A DNA stretch of 64,000 nt, taken from the NCBI GenBank assembly GCA_036268995.1, contig DATATB010000114.1:1-64000 (forward strand). The letters run 5' to 3'. Source of the DNA: DATATB01 sp036268995. GTDB taxonomy: Bacteria; Planctomycetota; Planctomycetia; Pirellulales; PNKZ01. Numbering within the stretch: the stretch's first letter is position 1; every line of letters begins with the position of its first letter. Shown piece after piece: positions 15,998-25,205 of this stretch. The translations under genes and the position numbers were made by a program. The notes under the pieces are model-generated. The model had not been told where the DNA came from. It saw nothing but the letters and a program-made list of their open reading frames with translations, and searched no databases.

Positions 15998-17698
15998 CTA
16001 CCCGCCGAGGTGGCCGGGAATGTCGCGCTGGATCGGTACGTCGAACAGGCGGGGAACGTCGTTGGCCGCTAGCGAATGGCTGACGGCCTGGCGCAACTCG
16101 TCGGCATGGGTGATGCGCCGGGCTTCGACGCCCATTGACTGGGCGAGCGCCACGATGTCGACTTCCGGTCCGCGCAAGTCCATGCCTAGGAATTGCCCGG
16201 CCTGCGCTTGCGGCAGCTCGAGCTGACTGGCGCCGATTTTTAGAATGCGATACTGCGCGTTGTTGCAGACCACGAAGGTCACCGGCAGCCGGTAGCGGGC
16301 CGCGGTCCAAAGACCTTGCACGCCGTACATCGCGGCGCCTTCGCCCAACAAGGCCAGCACCGGTCGCTGGGGCCAGGCCAGTTTCACGCCCAAGGCGCAT
16401 CCCAGCCCCCAGCCCAAGGCCCAGCCGCGATGACCGAAGCAACCGGTTGCATTGTCTAGCGCCCGCAACCGCTCCAATAGATTATTGGTGGTGGTCACGG
16501 CCTCCTCGATCACCGCCGCACCCGGCGGCAGCGACTCGGCAATCGTGGCCATGAGCGCCAAAGGCGAAAGCGGTTGGCCGCGCGGCTCGTCGGCCGCACG
16601 CTTGCGTAGCTGTTGGAATTCCTGCTCGTGCCGCTCGGACCAAGCTGCGCGCCGGCTTTGTGCGCGTGCCGCCAGCGGTTCGGTCAGGGCCGACTGCAAG
16701 TGCCCGGCCAACTCGGCCAGCCCGGCTTTGGTGTCGCCGACCAGTCCGACTTCGACCGGATAGTTCTTACCGATTTGCCACGGATCTTCGTCCAGGTGTA
16801 CGATGCGTGCGTGCTCGGGAATCGCCCGGGCCGGCTCGAAGTAGACATACTGCCGCAGCAGGTCCATGCCCACGACCAGCAGCACATCGAACGGTTCGAG
16901 GTGCCCGTGTACTTGCGGCGACCAGAGCGGCAGGGCCTGGCCGTAGAGCGGATGAGCCGGCGGAAACGGCAGCCGGCCATGCGTCGTGGCCGACTCGCTA
17001 TAGACGGGCGCGCCCAACGCTTCGGCAACCGCGATCAGCTCGTCGACGGCGCCCGACTCGACCACGCGGCTGCCGGCCAGGATGGCCGGGTTCGCGGCCG
17101 AAGCGAGCACGTCCGCCGCCCCGCGCAGCGCCGCTGCGGGCGGCCGCACGCGCGGATCCAGCGGCCGCGCGCCGGTGATGTCCAGTTCGGCCGTCTCTTG
17201 CTGCAAGTCCATCGGCAGCGACAAGAACACCGGGCCTGTCGGCGGCGTGAGCGCTGTCTGCATGGCCCGGCGCACGGCCGAGGGGAGATCCTGGACGCGC
17301 TCGACTTCGGCCGACCACTTGGTCCAGGGCCGCGCCACTTGGGCCAGATCGGACCAGAGAATCGGCTCTTCGAACTTGAGCCGCCGATCCGACTGGCCGG
17401 CCGTGACCAGCAGAGGCGTGCCCGCGCGGTAGGCGTTGTAGAGCATGCCCATCGCGTTGCCCAGCCCGCAACTGGCGTGCAAGTTGACCACCGCCAGTTG
17501 CCGCGAGGCCTGGGCATAGCCATCGGCCATGGCCATGACGGGAATTTCCTGCAGGCCGAGCACGTATTGAAAGCGGGCGTCGCGCGCCAGCTCATCGATC
17601 AAGGGCAGTTCCGTGGTGCCCGGATTGCCGAATACGTAGCGGACGCCCGCGCCGGCCAGCAGTTCGAGCAAGGCTTGCGATCCGCTCAGGACTGGCAT
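15998..17698 (-). CDS. Thiamine-diphosphate enzyme, benzoylformate-decarboxylase-like
   Basis: 566 residues with the three-domain layout of ThDP decarboxylases. The N-terminal part aligns well with benzoylformate decarboxylase: GNPGTTELP (T28 where that enzyme has catalytic S26), the ThDP-activating E51 in LQE, NLHASCGLGNAMG with H74 matching catalytic H70, and PPAHPLYG supplying the later histidine. The cofactor motif reads GEGAAMYG..NN rather than the usual GDG..NN, an unusual but conservative change in a metal ligand. The ATG at 17698 gives the family's standard N-terminus. The reaction is probably a 2-oxo-acid decarboxylation or related C-C cleavage; the substrate is not certain because of the Ser-to-Thr change. 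Confidence 0.85.
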   Translation of the reverse strand: MPVLSGSQALLELLAGAGVRYVFGNPGTTELPLIDELARDARFQYVLGLQEIPVMAMADGYAQASRQLAVVNLHASCGLGNAMGMLYNAYRAGTPLLVTAGQSDRRLKFEEPILWSDLAQVARPWTKWSAEVERVQDLPSAVRRAMQTALTPPTGPVFLSLPMDLQQETAELDITGARPLDPRVRPPAAALRGAADVLASAANPAILAGSRVVESGAVDELIAVAEALGAPVYSESATTHGRLPFPPAHPLYGQALPLWSPQVHGHLEPFDVLLVVGMDLLRQYVYFEPARAIPEHARIVHLDEDPWQIGKNYPVEVGLVGDTKAGLAELAGHLQSALTEPLAARAQSRRAAWSERHEQEFQQLRKRAADEPRGQPLSPLALMATIAESLPPGAAVIEEAVTTTNNLLERLRALDNATGCFGHRGWALGWGLGCALGVKLAWPQRPVLALLGEGAAMYGVQGLWTAARYRLPVTFVVCNNAQYRILKIGASQLELPQAQAGQFLGMDLRGPEVDIVALAQSMGVEARRITHADELRQAVSHSLAANDVPRLFDVPIQRDIPGHLGG

Positions 17699-17718
17699 GG
17701 CGTGCTCGCGTTGAGGAA

Positions 17719-17741
17719 CGCGGCTTCGAAGCCGCGGCTAA
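17719..17741 (-). repeat. TTAG-headed perfect palindrome
   Basis: CGCGGCTTCGAAGCCGCG (17719-17736) is a perfect 18-bp palindrome followed by GCTAAA. Same family as 12318-12340 and 18533-18556. It lies in the 65-bp gap between scpB and the ThDP-enzyme gene. Confidence 0.7.
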
Positions 17742-17763
17742 ATAGTGTGCGGCGTTTGGCGCT

Positions 17764-18519
17764 TTACTGCTGATCGACTTCCTGGCTGCGGGGCAGGTCT
17801 TCCAGGCGCTCGAGCCCGAACAGTTCGAGGAACCGCTTGCTGACGCGATAGCGAGTCGTGCGCTCGGCGGGGTCGCGCTCGACTTCCAGCAACTGCCGCC
17901 GCACGAGCTGCCCGACGATCGATCCGCTGGCCGACCCGCGCAACCCGCACAGCTCGCGCTCGGTCATCGGGCCGCGATAGGCCAGCAGCGACAACACTTC
18001 CAAGGCGGAAGGCGACAGACGCGAAGCTTTGGCGCGGCCGTAGAACTTGTCGCGAACGCCGTAATACTGCTCGCGCAGCACGAGCCGGTAGCCGGCCCCT
18101 TCGCTGGCGATCGTGTAAGGGCAGCCGTTGCGCGCATACTCGGCATTGAGGTCGCGCACCAGGTCGTCGATCTCGGGCGGGCGCACGCCGCGCATCAGCC
18201 CAGCGACCTGGGCCGCCGCAAGGGGCTCGTTGCCGGGATGGCCGACAAACAGCATGGCTTCGAGAATACTCCGCGGCGAGATCTCGCAGGCCGCGTCGAC
18301 GTCGGCGGCCGGCGGTTCTTCCGGCTGGCCCACTTCGGCCAGCTCGGGCGCATCGGCCGGCGCCGCGCCGTCATAAGGATCAAGACCCGAGCCCAAGAGC
18401 TGGGCAAAGGCCTGGTTCAATTCGTCCAGCGACAAGCCGCCGTCGCCCGTGCTGGGCGTGAGCGACGCAAGGCCCTGCGGGCCGGGCTCGGGTGCCTTGC
18501 TCGGCGACGGGTCTGTCAT
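17764..18519 (-). CDS. scpB: Segregation and condensation protein B
   Basis: 251 residues from the ATG at 18519 (an upstream in-frame TTG at 18531 is less likely). ScpB is the winged-helix subunit that, with ScpA and SMC, forms the bacterial condensin. The core from about residue 80 shows the family pattern: ILEAMLFVGHPGNEPL, then GYRLVLREQYY, then RLSPSALEVLSLLAYRGPMTE with the second winged helix, and RTTRYRVSKRFLELFGL near the end. The first 80 residues are a Pro/Ala/Asp-rich extension that makes it longer than typical ScpB. No scpA is in the window, so the partner is encoded elsewhere. Confidence 0.9.
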   Translation of the reverse strand: MTDPSPSKAPEPGPQGLASLTPSTGDGGLSLDELNQAFAQLLGSGLDPYDGAAPADAPELAEVGQPEEPPAADVDAACEISPRSILEAMLFVGHPGNEPLAAAQVAGLMRGVRPPEIDDLVRDLNAEYARNGCPYTIASEGAGYRLVLREQYYGVRDKFYGRAKASRLSPSALEVLSLLAYRGPMTERELCGLRGSASGSIVGQLVRRQLLEVERDPAERTTRYRVSKRFLELFGLERLEDLPRSQEVDQQ

Positions 18520-18532
18520 GAAATCGCTCAAT

Positions 18533-18556
18533 CCCGGCTTAAAAGTCGGGGCTAAA
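18533..18556 (-). repeat. TTAG-headed imperfect hairpin
   Basis: CCCGGCTT / AAGTCGGG arms with one mismatch, followed by GCTAAA. Third member of the family at 12318 and 17719, and in the same orientation. It lies 14 bases upstream of the scpB start, so it would be in the 5' leader or separate scpB from the epimerase transcript. Confidence 0.55.
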
Positions 18557-18571
18557 TCGCAACAACCCGAA

Positions 18572-19420
18572 TCATGCGCGGCGGGCCCATTGTTGTTTCA
18601 TGAAGGCCAGGCCGTCGCGGGCGAGTTGTTCTTCGGTGTCGAACATCCGCCGCCAGATTTTGGTGGCGGCCGCCAGCGCCGGCAGCGCCAGGCCAAAGGC
18701 TTCGATCACCATCCAGCCGTCGTAGTTCATTTCCTTGATGGCGTCGAACGTCGCGTCCCAATTCACGTGGCCGGCGCCGGGCGTGCCGCGGTCGTTTTCG
18801 GAGATGTGGACATGCACCGTGTAGGGCGCGCAGTCGCGAAACGCCTGGGCGACGTCTTTTTCCTCGATGTTCGCATGGAACGTGTCGTACATCATGCGGC
18901 AATTGGGATGCTCCACCTCGCGCACGAAACGCACCGTGTCGGCCGCCGAGTTAAGCAGATAGCACTCGAAGCGGTTCAGGTATTCGATGGCCAGCGTCAC
19001 GCCGCAGTCGGCCGCGTGCTCGGCCACCGGCCGCATGCTCTCGACGCCCCAGCGCCATTCGTCCTTGGTCGGCATCGTGCCGCTGAAGCAGCCCAGCGCG
19101 GAATGAAACGGGCCGGCCAGGATTTTGATTCCCGCCGCCTGGCAACAGTCGAGCACGAGCTTGTTGTTGTCGATGCCGCGCTGCCGGATTTTGGGGTCGG
19201 GGCTGATCGGGTTGTCTTCGGCCACGCGGCAGGTGACGCCGGTGCGCTCGAGTCCCAGGTCGTCGAGCCACAGGCCCATCGCGGCGAACTTGTCAGGATT
19301 CAAGTCGAAGATCGGCACTTCGACGCCGTCGTAGCCCATCTCCTTGAGCTTCTCGAGGATCGGCCGATGCTCCTCCGTGAGGTTGTCGGTCCACAAGAGC
19401 ACGTTCATCCCGAATTTCAT
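18572..19420 (-). CDS. Ketose 3-epimerase family protein (D-tagatose/D-psicose 3-epimerase-like)
   Basis: 282-residue xylose-isomerase-type TIM barrel. The metal ligands E146, D179, H205 and E240 have exactly the spacing (33, 26 and 35 residues) of the Mn-binding E152, D185, H211 and E246 of D-tagatose 3-epimerase. Their contexts fit too: LAIEYLNRFECY, MYDTFHANIEE, VHISENDRGTPG and MVIEAFG. It therefore probably epimerises a free or modified ketose, or acts as the related hydroxypyruvate-isomerase-type enzyme. Its ATG overlaps the stop of the upstream gene (ATGA, 19417-19420). The upstream Gfo/Idh/MocA dehydrogenase gene fits a pathway for an unusual sugar. Confidence 0.9.
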   Translation of the reverse strand: MKFGMNVLLWTDNLTEEHRPILEKLKEMGYDGVEVPIFDLNPDKFAAMGLWLDDLGLERTGVTCRVAEDNPISPDPKIRQRGIDNNKLVLDCCQAAGIKILAGPFHSALGCFSGTMPTKDEWRWGVESMRPVAEHAADCGVTLAIEYLNRFECYLLNSAADTVRFVREVEHPNCRMMYDTFHANIEEKDVAQAFRDCAPYTVHVHISENDRGTPGAGHVNWDATFDAIKEMNYDGWMVIEAFGLALPALAAATKIWRRMFDTEEQLARDGLAFMKQQWARRA

Positions 19421-20103
19421 CGCTCGATCTCCGCTTGTCTTGGGGCCGCCAGGACGGGCTCGGGCGTCAGCAATTCATGCTGCCGATCTTCGACCCGCCG
19501 CCGGGCCGAGGGCAACAGTGCCGCGAACGCTTCCGGCAGCTCGCTTAAGCCCACGCGCCGCATCACCTGGTTGAGACGATAACACAGTTTGCCATCCTCG
19601 GCATAATCCCACAAGAATCGTTCGGCCGTGAACCGCGGAATCAGCAGGGCCAGCCGCTCGGTCGGCCGCGGGGCCATGCGATTCACGAGTTCTGCCAGCA
19701 GGTCGGCGTCCACGCTTTCCATCGCCTGGTAATAGGCAGTCAAATTGTCGGGGTCTTGCGCAATTAGCGTGGCATCCAGCAGGATTTCCACCAAAATGTG
19801 GCCGAGAAAACTGGGCCGCAAACCGTCGTCGCGGCCCAGCAGGTCGCGGATTTCGACGGTAAACGCCCAGCACAGCTCAGCAAAAGCGCTCGTCGCGTGG
19901 AACCAGCCATCGTCGATATGATGCTGGGCAATTCCGCGTGCCAGCGACCGCAGCCGCGCGTCTTCATCCGCGAGCCAAGGCTCGACGTGCCGCGAGCGCA
20001 CACGCACCCCGCGATCCGATACGTTCAGCCAGTCGGGCACCGCCGTCCCGGCCAGCAGGTAGGGATCGTCGACAAACTCCCGGCCGTGGGCGAAAAAGTT
20101 CAT
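19417..20103 (-). CDS. Conserved hypothetical protein, His-rich; distant acyl-carrier-protein-phosphodiesterase look-alike
   Basis: 228 residues, mostly helical, with no signal peptide. It opens MNFFAHGREFVDDPYLLAGT, reminiscent of the MNFLAH start of ACP phosphodiesterases (AcpH), and has clustered His/Asp residues that could bind metal (RSRHVEPW and GIAQHHIDDGWFHAT, the latter near 58-71). The resemblance is weak and no phosphopantetheine enzyme is nearby, so function stays open. It is embedded in the operon: 12 bp after the Gfo/Idh/MocA gene and sharing four bases with the epimerase gene. That coupling suggests a role in the same process. Confidence 0.7.
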   Translation of the reverse strand: MNFFAHGREFVDDPYLLAGTAVPDWLNVSDRGVRVRSRHVEPWLADEDARLRSLARGIAQHHIDDGWFHATSAFAELCWAFTVEIRDLLGRDDGLRPSFLGHILVEILLDATLIAQDPDNLTAYYQAMESVDADLLAELVNRMAPRPTERLALLIPRFTAERFLWDYAEDGKLCYRLNQVMRRVGLSELPEAFAALLPSARRRVEDRQHELLTPEPVLAAPRQAEIER

Positions 20104-20115
20104 GCGGTCCTGCGC

Positions 20116-21273
20116 TTATGCCAGCTCGACCCAAGTGCCGCGCTTGGCGCTTTCCAGCACGCCGTCGCAAACCTTTTGCGTTCGCAGGCCGGAGCGGAAG
20201 TCGGGCTGGGCCGGCTTGCCCGTATCGAGCCCCTGGATGAAGTCGGCCAGCGCGTTGATGAAGGTGTGCTCGTAGCCGATCGTGCAGCCGGGCACCCACC
20301 AGTTCTTCATGTAGGGATGCTCGAAGTTCGTGACGTGAATCTTGCGCCAGCCCGTGGTGTGGCTGTCTTCCTTGGCCCCGGTCTTGGGATCGGAATATTT
20401 GAAGTACTGCAAATACTGTGGGTCTTCCAGGTCGAAGAACACGCTGCCGGCCGCGCCGTTCAGTTCGAAGGTGTTGTAGTTCTTGCGGCCGCGGGCATAG
20501 CGCGTGCTTTCGAACGTGCCCATCGAGCCGTTGGCATATTGGGCCAGGAACATGCAGGCGTCGTCGATGTTGACCGGCTGCTTTTTGCCGGTGTCCTGGT
20601 GCACGCGCTCCTTGACGAACGTTTCGGTGGCGGCCACCACGCGCTTGATCGGGCCGTTGAGCCATTCGGCCGTGTCAATGCTATGGGCCAACAGGTCGCC
20701 GGTCACGCCCGAGCCGGCCACCGCGGCATCCAGGCGCCACAAGGCTGCCCCGCCTTGGGGCACGTCTTCGGCGATAGTCCAGTCCTGCAAGTAAGTGGCG
20801 CGAAAGTGAAATGGCCGGCCGATGCGACCTTCGTCGATCAACTGTTTGGCCAAGGCGATGGCCGGAACGCGGCGATAGTTGAACCAGACCATGTTGGCCA
20901 CGCCGGCCTTCTCGACAGCCGCGCACATTTCTTCGCCTTCGGCCACGTTCATGGCCAGCGGCTTTTCGCAGAGGATCATCTTGCCACGCTTGGCCGCTTC
21001 GAGCACGATTTCGCGATGCGTATTGTTGGGCGAACCGATATCGACCACGTCGATATCCGGCCGGGCCACGAGTTTGCGCCAGTCGGTCTCGTACGATTCG
21101 TAGCCCCAGTTGGCGGCGAACTCCTTGATCTTGCTCTCATTGCGAGCGCAGCAGGCCTTGAGCACCGGCCGATGGCCCAACTCGTAGAACTGGCTCACCT
21201 GCCGATACGCATTCGAGTGCGCCCGGCCCATGAAGCCATAGCCGATCATGCCGATATTCAGTGGTTTGGTCAT
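20116..21273 (-). CDS. Gfo/Idh/MocA family oxidoreductase
   Basis: 385 residues. This family uses NAD(P) to oxidise or reduce sugars and sugar-like alcohols such as inositol. The Rossmann loop GYGFMGRAHS is at 11-20 and the hallmark EKP is at 103-105 (LCEKPLAMN), whose lysine is catalytic in characterised members. The C-terminal half shows VTGDLLAHSIDTAEWL, with D and H placed as in the active sites of the family. No twin-arginine or other signal peptide, so it is cytoplasmic. The ATG at 21273 follows the planctomycete pattern MTKPLNIGMIG. It heads the run of three tightly spaced genes ending with the ketose 3-epimerase. Confidence 0.94.
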   Translation of the reverse strand: MTKPLNIGMIGYGFMGRAHSNAYRQVSQFYELGHRPVLKACCARNESKIKEFAANWGYESYETDWRKLVARPDIDVVDIGSPNNTHREIVLEAAKRGKMILCEKPLAMNVAEGEEMCAAVEKAGVANMVWFNYRRVPAIALAKQLIDEGRIGRPFHFRATYLQDWTIAEDVPQGGAALWRLDAAVAGSGVTGDLLAHSIDTAEWLNGPIKRVVAATETFVKERVHQDTGKKQPVNIDDACMFLAQYANGSMGTFESTRYARGRKNYNTFELNGAAGSVFFDLEDPQYLQYFKYSDPKTGAKEDSHTTGWRKIHVTNFEHPYMKNWWVPGCTIGYEHTFINALADFIQGLDTGKPAQPDFRSGLRTQKVCDGVLESAKRGTWVELA

Positions 21274-21297
21274 CGTGGGGTTCTACTCCGGTTTCTG

Positions 21298-21931
21298 TTT
21301 TCCGTAGCCCAGGCGTTTACGCCTGGGAAATCGGGAGCGGCCCCGCTCCCTTGTTTCTAGCTCTCACTTTTGGCCAGCCCCTTCAGGGGCTTTCGGCCGC
21401 GGGATCTTCTTCGGTGCGCTCCAGGATTTGCGACACGCGTCCGGTGCGATGATGCTCTTCCTGGTTATCGATGTAGCGGCTGACCTTTTCAAGTTCATCT
21501 TCACGTAATGTCAGCACGCCGTATCCTTCTTGCCATTGCAACTTGAACTTCGGCTGGACCTCGTGGTTGACTCGAAAGGACGCGGCCCCTTTCACTTGGC
21601 CGATGAATTCACTCACAAGCACAGTGGGCGGAAGGCGAACCAGCAAGTGCACGTGGTCGAACATCGCATGATGCCGGATGGGTTGGCCGCCGCGGTTTTT
21701 TGCCTCCTCGTTCAGGATTCCCAGCAATTGCGGTCGAAACGATGGATGGATATGGGAGTCGCGCGCGTGAGTCGCCCAGACAAAATGGTAGTAGAGCTGA
21801 TGGAAGACGTGGCCCATCTCAGGCGCTCGGTGGCTAAAGCCGGTTGCGAGTAAGCCCGCTGAAGCGGGCTAGCTAGATAATCGTGTGGTGGCGGTGCGAT
21901 TCCCAGGCGTGAACGCCTGGGCTACGGAAAA
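21298..21931. mobile_element. REP-associated transposase unit (RAYT gene between inverted REPs)
   Basis: The left REP, 21298-21331, reads TTTTCCGTAG then the hairpin CCCAGGCGTTTACGCCTGGG. The right REP, 21899-21931, is its reverse complement with one substitution and one single-base gap. Both carry the GTAG head typical of REP sequences. Between them lie the transposase gene and three further hairpins: GGGAGCGG / CCGCTCCC (21333-21350), AGCCCCT / AGGGGCT overlapping the stop codon (21376-21391), and AGCCCGCT / AGCGGGCT (21853-21870). RAYT genes flanked by inverted REPs are an established arrangement. Confidence 0.85.
21383..21817 (-). CDS. REP-associated tyrosine transposase (IS200-like, Y1/HUH)
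   Basis: 144 residues, usual size for a minimal Y1 transposase. The HUH metal motif is H55-V-H57 in MFDHVHLLV, and the probable catalytic tyrosine is Y115 in SRYIDNQEEHH, both hallmarks of TnpA_REP/IS200 proteins. The N-terminus (YYHFVWATHARD) is also typical. RAYTs nick single-stranded REP DNA near a GTAG tetranucleotide and are thought to spread REPs rather than themselves. The gene is intact. Its setting between inverted GTAG-headed REPs, and other REPs scattered through the window, fits such activity in this genome. Confidence 0.92.
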   Translation of the reverse strand: MGHVFHQLYYHFVWATHARDSHIHPSFRPQLLGILNEEAKNRGGQPIRHHAMFDHVHLLVRLPPTVLVSEFIGQVKGAASFRVNHEVQPKFKLQWQEGYGVLTLREDELEKVSRYIDNQEEHHRTGRVSQILERTEEDPAAESP

Positions 21932-21985
21932 AATGTTACGTCGCATCTTTTTCGCTGCGGTCCCCGAGCGTAAACGCCGTCAGCT

Positions 21986-23041
<1,056 letters not shown>

Positions 23042-23075
23042 TGGTGTTCCTCAAGTCGAGATTCGGATGCTTCGA

Positions 23076-23720
23076 TCACTTCTTTTTTTTCTGTTGCGTG
23101 CTACGGACCCATGCCACGAATTGCCGGATAATCGCGGTCTCACTCTTCGTGTTCCGAAGCGCCAAGTATTCGTCGATTAATGCCGGCGTAAACAATGGAA
23201 GTTCCCGGCTGCGCGGGATCTTGGAATACCGGCCCGATCGGTTGAGGCGATAAAACACCATGCCGTCTTTCGTCGCCCGCCAAAGTTCCGGAACACCGAG
23301 CGCTTCGTAGATCTCCATGCGGTTTAGCGACTTGTGGGTCGCGTCGACCTCGATGGCTAAATCTGGCGGCGGATTGCGGTCCGGGTCGTAGTCCGAGAGT
23401 CCCCGGACCTCGCGCTCGTGGCTGATGTAGTAGCAGTCATCGGGCTCGAGGCCCTTCTGCGCCTTTTCGCTTCCGAGCGTGGTCGAACCGATGCTTTGTA
23501 CCTGCATATCAAGTTCGAGCGTACACACATCGATCAAGCGCCCGATCATCTTCTTGACCCATTCGTGGTATTTCAGCGGCGACATCATTTCCAATGTGCC
23601 CTCATCGTACGAATGGCGCAGCCGGCGTTCGCCGAAGGCGATGACGACGCCCGTGTACGTCTCCCACGAGACGCCGTAGAGCACCAGATGATCGGCCGGG
23701 CTTTCGGCGGTGACTGACAT
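23076..23720 (-). CDS. Uma2 family (DUF820) putative endonuclease
   Basis: 214 residues with a PD-(D/E)xK nuclease-like core. Key pieces are YDEGTLEMMSPLKYHEWVKK near 39-58, PDDCYYISHE near 92-101, PPPDLAIEVDATHKSLNR near 117-134 with D121 and E125 as probable catalytic residues, and YEALGVPELWR. The C-terminus ends in a run of lysines. Uma2 genes are abundant in planctomycetes and cyanobacteria, and their function is not established despite the nuclease fold. It lies between the TIM-barrel and cupin genes on the same strand (34- and 45-bp gaps), so it may simply be cotranscribed. Confidence 0.88.
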   Translation of the reverse strand: MSVTAESPADHLVLYGVSWETYTGVVIAFGERRLRHSYDEGTLEMMSPLKYHEWVKKMIGRLIDVCTLELDMQVQSIGSTTLGSEKAQKGLEPDDCYYISHEREVRGLSDYDPDRNPPPDLAIEVDATHKSLNRMEIYEALGVPELWRATKDGMVFYRLNRSGRYSKIPRSRELPLFTPALIDEYLALRNTKSETAIIRQFVAWVRSTQQKKKK

Positions 23721-23765
23721 AAGACTTGTTCCTGCAGCGGGCGGCTGGCGGGTCGGCGTCCAGTC

Positions 23766-25013
23766 CTACTTCCGATAATCCCCGATCTTCGGCAGCTTGG
23801 CGTGTGTGTCGGGGCCGAAGTAGCGCAGGCCGACCAGTGGCTCGCTGCCGGTGTTTTCGATCTCCACGCCGGCCGTGGCGGCCTCGTGCGAAATAAACAC
23901 CTCGTCCTCGGTCTCGGCGCCGAAATGGATCATGGCGGGCGTTTGCAGATTCAGCCGGCCCATGCGGCCGCGCCCCTGCACCGTGATCCAACTGCTGGTG
24001 CCCGGATCCTTGAGCTGGCAGCGGGCGCCGGGCTCCAGCGTCAGCTCCTTAGCGCTGAACAGTTGCTGGCCGTCGATCGTGCCGTACACGATCCAGCGAT
24101 CGGTGCAGCCGGGCGTGCTGGTGGCCTGATCGACGATCGGCTCCAGGTAATTGTGCTCCTTGAAATGCGTGTCGACGTTCTTGTCCCAGTCGAGTTGCTC
24201 GATGATGAAGTCGAGATCCCGGTGCTTGTCCTTGGGCACGTCCTTGACCAGCAGCGACCAGGGCACCTCGCGGCCTTCGACCAGAGATTGGAACATGCCG
24301 AACACGTCGGAGCCCCATTGCGGCTCGTAGGTACACAGCGAACCGGGAGCGTGCAGCACGCCGGGTGGAATCAACCAGCCGGTGCCTCGCTTCAGCCGAT
24401 AGGCCCGTGACAGGTCGAGAATGCCATTGTCGCCGCGGGCCCAGTCTTCCAGGCACTTGCGTAGCTGGGCCTTGGTCGTGCCGGGCTCGAGGCCCATGAA
24501 CGTGTAGGCGAAGTTGTTGTCGACATTGTTCAATTGCGGCGGGAAGTAATAGCTTTCCGGCTTGCCTTCCTGCCCGGTAAGGGCCGCATGCTTGAAGCTC
24601 TGGTGCATGTGATGCGGGATGGGACCCATGTTGTCGAAGAACTTCGAGTACACCGGCCAGCGCTTGTACTTGTCGAACATGGTCTTGCCGATGAGCCGGT
24701 TGCCGGCCTCGGCCACCGCGTCGCGCAGCGTGAAACGCTGGCCCTCGAACGTCGCGTAACTCAAGCCTTCGTCGGGCGTGCGGTTCTCGTTGGCGGCCTC
24801 GGTGGTGCTGCCAAACCAGCGCTCGTCGATGCCGCCGCGATGGGCGCCATAGGCGTACCAATCGGAGGGGGCCAGCTTGATCCGCTTGCCGGGATGCAAA
24901 AAGCTGCGCGGCACCCAGGTGGGCGTCAGCCGCAAGAGGCCCCCGCCCGCATCCAAGGCCCGATCCAAAACCGTGTGAAGATTATCCTGCTTTACCGGTG
25001 CCGAAATGGCCAT
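23766..25013 (-). CDS. Cupin protein, class I mannose-6-phosphate-isomerase-like
   Basis: 415 residues from the ATG at 25013, preceded by GGGGA; an in-frame TTG 30 bases upstream is less likely. The central and C-terminal parts look like the double cupin of sugar isomerases: PIPHHMHQSFKHAALTGQEG gives His ligands for a metal, LIPPGVLHAPGSLCTYEPQ gives a second His site, and GRGRMGRLN followed by DEVFISHEAA fits the last cupin. It is longer than plain cupins and lacks a signal peptide. It probably isomerises a sugar or sugar acid, in keeping with the TIM-barrel and Gfo/Idh/MocA neighbours, though the substrate is unknown. Confidence 0.8.
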   Translation of the reverse strand: MAISAPVKQDNLHTVLDRALDAGGGLLRLTPTWVPRSFLHPGKRIKLAPSDWYAYGAHRGGIDERWFGSTTEAANENRTPDEGLSYATFEGQRFTLRDAVAEAGNRLIGKTMFDKYKRWPVYSKFFDNMGPIPHHMHQSFKHAALTGQEGKPESYYFPPQLNNVDNNFAYTFMGLEPGTTKAQLRKCLEDWARGDNGILDLSRAYRLKRGTGWLIPPGVLHAPGSLCTYEPQWGSDVFGMFQSLVEGREVPWSLLVKDVPKDKHRDLDFIIEQLDWDKNVDTHFKEHNYLEPIVDQATSTPGCTDRWIVYGTIDGQQLFSAKELTLEPGARCQLKDPGTSSWITVQGRGRMGRLNLQTPAMIHFGAETEDEVFISHEAATAGVEIENTGSEPLVGLRYFGPDTHAKLPKIGDYRK

Positions 25014-25151
25014 ATTGCGTCCCCATTTCCCTTTAGCTGACAACCACTTGCGAGATGGTTTGTTTTATTCGCTAAAGCGGGGATCCGCAAGCCAATGCGG
25101 AAGTCGGAATGCGGAAGGATGAATGCGGAAGCACGAATGGATGAACGCAAG

Positions 25152-25173
25152 CCCACGGACTGCGGTCCGTGGG
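25152..25173. repeat. Perfect palindromic repeat (CCCACGGAC type)
   Basis: CCCACGGAC / GTCCGTGGG around a TGCG loop. It is identical in arms to 9778-9799 and related to 4888-4910. It sits in the 192-bp gap between the cupin gene and the end of the signalling operon. Just before it (25094-25135) the motif AATGCGGAAG occurs three times in slightly varied form. No gene is seen in the gap. Confidence 0.7.
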
Positions 25174-25205
25174 GCCGTTCCGCGGCCGGCGGCTTTTGCC
25201 GAGTC

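Noticed and set aside
16613..17773. 386-codon plus-strand frame opposite the ThDP enzyme
   Set aside because: Antisense shadow: the minus strand has the full decarboxylase motif set.
19798..21360. 520-codon plus-strand frame opposite the Gfo/Idh/MocA gene
   Set aside because: No domain seen; the minus strand carries the Rossmann and EKP motifs.
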